DNA of 11,005 nucleotides from Clostridiales bacterium (lineage in GTDB: Bacteria > Bacillota > Clostridia > Oscillospirales > CAG-382), in assembly GCA_003343885.1 (NCBI GenBank), contig QAKH01000103.1, positions 1 to 11,005 on the forward strand, written 5' to 3'. The notes beneath the pieces were generated by a model. It ran no database searches and had not been told where the DNA came from. It was given only the letters and a program-made list of their open reading frames with translations. The translations under genes and the position numbers were made by a program. Below are positions 7,066-11,005 of this stretch, one piece after another (position 1 is the stretch's first letter; each line of letters starts with the position of its first letter).

Positions 7066-7911
7066 ATGAGGATAGTTAATACAAAAGAAATTTCAAAAGC
7101 CGTTGAAAAATTATTAGTGGAGGCAAACTACTTTTTGCCTGATTCTCTTGCAAACAGAATAAAAGCGTTCCAAGACAAGGAAACAAATATACTTGCAAAA
7201 TCGGTTCTTTCAAAGCTAACAGAAAACTTAGACGCCGCAAAAGAGCTTAACGTGCCAATTTGCCAGGATACGGGCATGGCGGTTATTTTTCTTGAAATAG
7301 GGCAACAGGTTTTTCTTGAGGGAGATTTGCTTGAGGACGCCGTAAATGAGGGTACGGCAAACGCTTATATCGGCGGATATATGAGAAAATCTATTGTAAA
7401 AGATCCGCTGTTCGACAGAAAAAACACAAACGATAATACGCCTGCGGTAATACATACTAAAATAGTTCCCGGTGATAAAATAAAAATCACTGTTGCTCCG
7501 AAAGGCTTCGGAAGCGAAAACATGAGCCGTATAAAAATGTTCAATCCTTCCGCTGAAAAGAAAGATATTGTAGATTTTGTTACTGAAACAGTCCGAATTG
7601 CGGGTGGCAACCCGTGTCCGCCTGTTGTAGTGGGAGTCGGTCTCGGAGGTACTTTCGAGTATGCGGCATTTTTAGCGAAAAAAGCTCTTACAAGGGACGT
7701 CGACGTTAGAAATCCTGATGATAAATACGCACAGCTTGAAAATGAAATGTTAGAAGCTGTAAACCGGCTGAACGTAGGTCCGCAGGGCTTCGGCGGCAAG
7801 ACCACAGCCCTTGCGGTAAATATAGAAACTTTCCCTACGCATATAGCAGGACTTCCGTGCGCTGTCAATATCGGTTGCCATGTCACTCGTCATAAATCGT
7901 TCATAATTTAA
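7066..7911 (+). CDS. fumA: Fumarate hydratase (class I, Fe-S) alpha subunit
   Basis: This 281-aa protein is the N-terminal-type subunit of class I, [4Fe-4S]-dependent fumarase, which interconverts fumarate and malate; the related L-tartrate dehydratase alpha subunit (TtdA) is the alternative. The three cluster cysteines expected for this subunit are visible: C66 in PICQDTGMAV, C184 in GGNPCPPVVVGVGLGG, and C271 in NIGCHVTRH. The segments DNTPAVIH and KGFGSENMSRIKM are also typical. Length fits a separate alpha subunit. The beta subunit, which completes the active site and normally lies immediately downstream, is absent: an AT-rich spacer and hpf follow. The start at ATG 7066 has a good AAGAGGT. 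It comes 41 nt after divIC, in the same direction. The fold and cluster are secure; fumarate versus tartrate is inferred. Confidence 0.92.
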   Translation: MRIVNTKEISKAVEKLLVEANYFLPDSLANRIKAFQDKETNILAKSVLSKLTENLDAAKELNVPICQDTGMAVIFLEIGQQVFLEGDLLEDAVNEGTANAYIGGYMRKSIVKDPLFDRKNTNDNTPAVIHTKIVPGDKIKITVAPKGFGSENMSRIKMFNPSAEKKDIVDFVTETVRIAGGNPCPPVVVGVGLGGTFEYAAFLAKKALTRDVDVRNPDDKYAQLENEMLEAVNRLNVGPQGFGGKTTALAVNIETFPTHIAGLPCAVNIGCHVTRHKSFII

Positions 7912-7993
7912 GCTTCTTTTAATTCTTTTGCAATAATTCAACAATTTGTATTTAATTTCACTTTATTTTTTATATATTATCAACAAAAACACC

Positions 7994-8022
7994 TTTACAT
8001 TTCACAAATCCTGTGTTATAAT
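7994..8022 (+). promoter_or_regulatory. Strong SigA-type extended -10 promoter of hpf
   Basis: -35 TTTACA (7994-7999), a 17-nt spacer, and -10 TATAAT (8017-8022) preceded by TG at 8014-8015 (extended -10). This is one base from full consensus. Transcription is expected to begin near 8028-8030, about 45 nt before the hpf start codon. The rest of the 7912-8071 gap is AT-rich with no gene or clear terminator. Confidence 0.88.
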
Positions 8023-8062
8023 ATAAACAGAGAAAGGGAAACCTTTCAATACAAACACAGGA
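8009..8062 (+). promoter_or_regulatory. Promoter-overlapping anti-Shine-Dalgarno inverted repeat upstream of hpf
   Basis: TCCTGTGTT (8009-8017) is perfectly complementary to AACACAGGA (8054-8062), whose last four bases are the first part of the AGGAGG ribosome binding site. The left arm lies before the expected transcription start, so it would exist only in transcripts reading through from the upstream operon. Confidence 0.6.
8032..8047 (+). promoter_or_regulatory. 5' leader hairpin with GNRA tetraloop in hpf mRNA
   Basis: GAAAGG (8032-8037), loop GAAA, CCTTTC (8042-8047): a perfect 6-bp stem with a GNRA-type tetraloop, located just at the predicted 5' end of the hpf transcript. Such 5' hairpins often protect mRNA from decay. 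Confidence 0.6.
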
Positions 8063-8065
8063 GGA
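8059..8065 (+). promoter_or_regulatory. Strong ribosome binding site of hpf
   Basis: AGGAGGA, six bases before ATG 8072. It is the strongest Shine-Dalgarno in the window and partly within the inverted repeat arm 8054-8062. Confidence 0.85.
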
Positions 8066-8071
8066 AGACTT

Positions 8072-8608
8072 ATGAAACTGACGATTACTGGAAAAAAATT
8101 TACGGTCACAGACAAAATTTCCGAGAAAATCACCGAGAAGCTCAAAAAGTTTGACAAATATTTTGATGATGAAGCTGTCGGAAATGTAGTGCTTCGCTCT
8201 AGGAAAAATGTAGAGATTATAGAAATTACTATACATTATAAGGGGACTATGTTCCGTGCGGAAGTAGAGGAAGAAACGGCTTTAAACGCACTTGACAGGG
8301 CGGTAGACATTATAGAACGCCAGATAAGGAAGAATAAGACAAGGCTTGAACGACGTCTTAAAATCGGAGCGTTTGATAAGGTTGCTCTTGCAGACAGTCA
8401 GTGGAAGGATGCCGAAGAGGAAGACATCCGTATTACCAGAACCAAAAAATTTGTTGTTAAGCCAATGACGCCCGACGAAGCAATACTCCAAATGAATTTG
8501 CTCGGACACGAGTTCTTCTTATTCAACAATTCTCTTACGGACGACATGTGCGTAGTGTATAAGAGAAAAGACGATGAATACGGATTGATAGAGGCCGTAA
8601 CTGATTAA
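8072..8608 (+). CDS. hpf: Ribosome hibernation promoting factor, long form (HPF)
   Basis: This 178-aa cytoplasmic protein binds the 30S decoding region and pairs ribosomes into inactive 100S dimers in stationary phase or stress. The N-terminal HPF/RaiA domain covers about residues 1-98 (MKLTITGKKFTVTDKISEKITEKLKKFDKYF ... ALDRAVDIIERQIRKNKTRL), with a charged linker to about 115. The C-terminal dimerisation domain covers about 120-178 (KFVVKPMTPDEAILQMNLLGHEFFLFNN...CVVYKRKDDEYGLIE). This is the long form usual in Firmicutes. It has its own strong promoter and AGGAGGA, suggesting a monocistronic unit insulated from the upstream block, and ends at a strong terminator. Confidence 0.96.
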   Translation: MKLTITGKKFTVTDKISEKITEKLKKFDKYFDDEAVGNVVLRSRKNVEIIEITIHYKGTMFRAEVEEETALNALDRAVDIIERQIRKNKTRLERRLKIGAFDKVALADSQWKDAEEEDIRITRTKKFVVKPMTPDEAILQMNLLGHEFFLFNNSLTDDMCVVYKRKDDEYGLIEAVTD

Positions 8609-8623
8609 AAAAATAAAAAATAG

Positions 8624-8660
8624 AATTGCCGGTACGATTTTCGCACCGGCAATTTTTGTT
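8624..8660 (+). terminator. Rho-independent terminator of hpf, likely bidirectional
   Basis: The arms AATTGCCGGT (8624-8633) and ACCGGCAATT (8645-8654) form a perfect 10-bp stem. Inside the loop, CGA/TCG can add a short inner stem. A U-tract (TTTTTGTT) follows on the + strand. On the - strand the A-rich run at 8606-8622 supplies a U-tract too, so it should also end the convergent glycoside hydrolase transcript. Confidence 0.92.
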
Positions 8661-8716
8661 CTGTATTGTAGAAATATTAAAAATCAAATATAAACGATTT
8701 TGTATTAAAAAGTTTA

Positions 8717-11005
8717 TTACTTAAAAAACAAGCCGTATTCAAGGAAAGCGTAGTTGTCTTTCCAGTTTCTGTTGAGACCGCCGCCGAAAATTTTAGAGTT
8801 ATGGTGGAACGAGGCAGGTCCGACAACATATGATTCACATCCGAGGTGGAGAGGTCCTAACAGATTTCTGAAATTGCTGGTAAGTTCAATTTCAATTTCA
8901 TTTACACCCTCTTTGAGTAGTCCTGAAAGGTCAAAGCGGTAAGGGGCTCGAACAAGAGCAGGCAGCTGATTACCGTTTACACAAGCTTTTGTAATAACCG
9001 CTCCCATCCTGTCAAATTCGATGCATCTTCCGTCAAGCTCGGATTTTTGTAAATCAACAGTCTTTTTTAAGGTCATTTTGCCAGTGTAGAACGGATATCC
9101 CTGAAGCGCTATGTTTCCGTCCTCAACCTGTTTTCTTTGCGGAACAAGAGTAAACGGCCCGTCGGTCACAAAACTTCTGTTAGGCGCCGGAACGTACTCT
9201 GATGCCGATTTTACGCAGAAATCACCAAGCAAATAAACAGCGTCAATTTCTCTGTCGTACCACAGCTTGTTGCGCATTGCCTCAAATTCGTAACAGTCCT
9301 TTATTGTTTCGTATATGTGCTTTGGCTGAACGAAATCAGTTATCAGTGTTATAGTGTTAGTTCCAGCTTTAATGCGACCGGAAATATCAACCTTAATAAA
9401 GGTCTTATCTCTGAAATAGCCGCATTCTTTCTTTTCAACAGGCTTTTCGTTAATGAGTATATCATAATATTTCGGCTGTTCGACGACGAGATATGTGTCG
9501 CCGGGTACATCAAAGTCGCTCATAACTGTAAAGTCCATACGCACGTTCACTTGCTTTTCATATGAATCCGCGATTTCCTGTATGTCCGTTACAGGAATGT
9601 TGTCTTTGATTTTTTCGCCGTCAATATAAAGATTGCAGTAGTCAAGTGTTAAGGCGTTCTTTTCTGTTTTTGAAATTTCCCATGTCCCGTACAGTTTGTT
9701 GTTTATTGGTGAAAGAGGAATACTTTCGTCAGTGTAAGGCTGATACCTGTTGTCACCGTATACAAAAAGTATAACCGAACCTTTAGGTTCAAGTAATATG
9801 TCTGTGCAAACCTTTCCGCCTTTTACTGTGAACGGATAGGGCTTGACTAAACCGGTGTCGTAGTCAAACTGCGCCAAAGACGCTCCGTCGGCTTCAAACA
9901 GCGCCCTTTCACGTCCGGAATATGTATTCACAAAATAATACATCTTACAGTCTTCAAATTCACGGTAAGCAGCCTGAACATCACAAGCAGTTCCGTCACT
10001 GTGCTTTAGATTGATAATTGAAGCACCGCCGTGAAGCATAGACAGCGCTTTTTCGGGAGTCTCGGCAATCGTTCCGGCAATATGTGAAACAGCGTCAGAC
10101 TTTTCACCGTCAATATATTTCGGCACTCCGCCGATAAAAATAAGATTTCCGCCGTTGTTCTTGAATTCTTTAAGAAGCTTAAACGTGTATGAGTCAATGA
10201 CTGAGCACGGCGGCACAATAACGGTTTTATATGACATTTCGCCGACATTCAGTGTGTCGCCTGAAACAGACGCGATTTCACGCATAACTGTTTCGTCGCC
10301 GAGATGGTGCGGAATTTGGTGCGTATCAAGACATTTGATTACATCGATGAGCTTTGAGGTGTACTTTGAGTCAACCTCCTGCTGCCAGGCATGGTCGTCG
10401 CAGCGGCTTATCCAGGCGCTTGAAATAGTGTGCAGAACAAGTACTTCACATTTTATTTTTCCCTCTGCCAGAAGCATACCGACGCGTGCGGAGAAATCCA
10501 TAAATGACTTGTAGTCCTTCCACCATGGGTTCTGGTAGAAATGTCCGGCGGGATAGTCGCGCTTGCGAAGTCCTTCAAGCGAATAGCCCTCAAGATGCTG
10601 GCATAAAAGATTTACGCCTTTAACCATCTGCCATTCGAGTATCCATTTTAACTCTTCAAAGCTTACGTCCCAGCCGCAAAGAGCAAAGCTTTCGGTAAGA
10701 ATCTGTTTTTTACCGGTTTGGGCGCATACTGATGTAACCTGAGGTGCCAATAAGTCGCGGCCTACGCTTCTCGCAAGCTTGTCAACTCCGGGAATGTGCA
10801 TATACATGTAGTTAGGCATACAGGAGCCATTGCAGTCAAGCTGGGAAGCAAAGGTTTCTTCGCAAACCATGTGACCGGTAAGACGGGTACCGTTTTCGTT
10901 GCACCAGTCGTATATTTTCTTCATGAAGTTTTGACTGAAAAGACATGTTACAAGTTTAAAATATCTGTATCTTGTGCGGTACGCGGCTTCTGAAGTTATA
11001 AACAG
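8717..11005 (-). CDS. Large glycoside hydrolase, GH106/clan GH-A-like, C-terminal part (5' end outside window)
   Basis: 762 codons are visible on the minus strand. The ATG at 10922-10924 is internal, because the frame continues to the window edge with meaningful sequence (YRTRYRYFKLVTCLFSQNF just before that Met). The first about 180 visible residues look like the end of a TIM-barrel catalytic domain: LTGHMVCEETF, YMHIPGVDKL, KQILTESFALCGWDVSFEELKW, NLLCQHLEGYSL. E49/E50 and E105 (numbered from the visible edge) are candidate active-site acids. A GATase-like region follows (roughly residues 184-300, KCEVLVLHTISSAW ... TVIVPPCSVID ... FKNNGGNLIFIGGVPKYI), as in GH42- and GH106-type enzymes. 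Next come beta-rich domains, and a GH2-like sugar-binding jellyroll at the end (ACVNGNQLPALVRAPYRFDLSGLLKEGVNEIEIEL, then NLLGPLHL...YVVGP). The substrate is unknown; plant or host glycans are plausible. A signal peptide cannot be assessed. The gene is convergent with hpf, outside the operon logic. Confidence 0.75.
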   Translation of the reverse strand: MFITSEAAYRTRYRYFKLVTCLFSQNFMKKIYDWCNENGTRLTGHMVCEETFASQLDCNGSCMPNYMYMHIPGVDKLARSVGRDLLAPQVTSVCAQTGKKQILTESFALCGWDVSFEELKWILEWQMVKGVNLLCQHLEGYSLEGLRKRDYPAGHFYQNPWWKDYKSFMDFSARVGMLLAEGKIKCEVLVLHTISSAWISRCDDHAWQQEVDSKYTSKLIDVIKCLDTHQIPHHLGDETVMREIASVSGDTLNVGEMSYKTVIVPPCSVIDSYTFKLLKEFKNNGGNLIFIGGVPKYIDGEKSDAVSHIAGTIAETPEKALSMLHGGASIINLKHSDGTACDVQAAYREFEDCKMYYFVNTYSGRERALFEADGASLAQFDYDTGLVKPYPFTVKGGKVCTDILLEPKGSVILFVYGDNRYQPYTDESIPLSPINNKLYGTWEISKTEKNALTLDYCNLYIDGEKIKDNIPVTDIQEIADSYEKQVNVRMDFTVMSDFDVPGDTYLVVEQPKYYDILINEKPVEKKECGYFRDKTFIKVDISGRIKAGTNTITLITDFVQPKHIYETIKDCYEFEAMRNKLWYDREIDAVYLLGDFCVKSASEYVPAPNRSFVTDGPFTLVPQRKQVEDGNIALQGYPFYTGKMTLKKTVDLQKSELDGRCIEFDRMGAVITKACVNGNQLPALVRAPYRFDLSGLLKEGVNEIEIELTSNFRNLLGPLHLGCESYVVGPASFHHNSKIFGGGLNRNWKDNYAFLEYGLFFK

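Noticed and set aside
7365..7886. A 173-codon open frame on the minus strand opposite the fumarase gene
   Set aside because: It is antisense to a clear fumarase alpha subunit with intact cluster cysteines, and the protein shows no recognisable domain.
7912..7993. A terminator or fumarase beta-subunit remnant after the fumarase alpha gene
   Set aside because: The stretch is AT-rich with a T-rich run, but I find no GC-containing stem and no frame resembling the beta subunit.
8679..8702. AAAATC/GATTTT stem as a second terminator for the minus-strand gene
   Set aside because: It is only six A/T-dominated pairs with a 10-nt loop. The stem at 8624-8654 is far stronger and explains termination.
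10155..10514. Open frames on the plus strand inside the glycoside hydrolase region (also 9317-9565 and 10796-10993)
   Set aside because: The minus-strand frame is continuous for 763 codons with sensible domain content. These plus-strand frames are short, lack good ribosome sites and look like shadows.
10922..10924. ATG on the minus strand as the true start of the glycoside hydrolase
   Set aside because: The frame stays open upstream to the window edge with sequence that continues the barrel domain, and no Shine-Dalgarno precedes the ATG.
1..11005. CRISPR arrays, insertion sequences, tRNA or rRNA genes
   Set aside because: I saw no regularly spaced repeats, transposase motifs, terminal repeats, or tRNA/rRNA-like stretches anywhere in the window.

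Overview
The window looks like the chromosome of a spore-forming, low-to-moderate GC Firmicute of class Clostridia, probably a gut Oscillospirales/Ruminococcaceae-type organism. This rests on clostridial-type proteins (HemZ, two-subunit class I fumarase, long-form HPF), AGAGG/AGGAGG ribosome binding sites, and the sporulation genes yabP and yabQ. The lineage is inferred from gene content; no rRNA or marker tree is available here.

Layout. Positions 1-7911 form one co-directional, tightly packed block on the + strand. It joins two gene sets that are usually separate. The first is stress, translation quality control and heme: the 3' part of relA/spoT, then dtd, then hemZ. The second is the Bacillus-like yabM-yabN-yabO-yabP-yabQ-divIC series: a SpoVB/YabM-type lipid flippase, MazG, the S4-domain protein RqcP, YabP, YabQ and DivIC. 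The alpha subunit of an iron-sulfur fumarate hydratase follows, without its usual beta-subunit neighbour. Gaps between these genes are at most about 75 nt and I see no convincing terminator, so a long operon is plausible. A 160-nt AT-rich spacer then carries a near-consensus extended -10 promoter for hpf, the ribosome hibernation factor. hpf ends at a strong hairpin that reads as a terminator in both directions.

On the other strand, converging on that terminator, is the 3' part of a large carbohydrate-active enzyme (8717 to the window end). It resembles GH106-like or clan GH-A-like glycoside hydrolases with a C-terminal sugar-binding beta-sandwich. Its reading frame stays open to the window edge, so the gene starts outside.

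How the genes fit together: most of the block serves growth control and cell-envelope or sporulation biology. Rel handles (p)ppGpp, DTD proofreads D-aminoacyl-tRNA, MazG cleans nucleotide pools, RqcP works in ribosome rescue, the flippase and DivIC act in wall and septum formation, YabP/YabQ act in sporulation, and HPF in ribosome dormancy. No clearly new multi-gene system is visible. The observations most worth checking are: a promoter-overlapping anti-Shine-Dalgarno arm upstream of hpf that could silence read-through transcripts; an orphan fumarase alpha subunit; a MazG whose second domain has lost its metal-binding residues; and an inverted repeat, with a weak SigE-like element, between rqcP and yabP.
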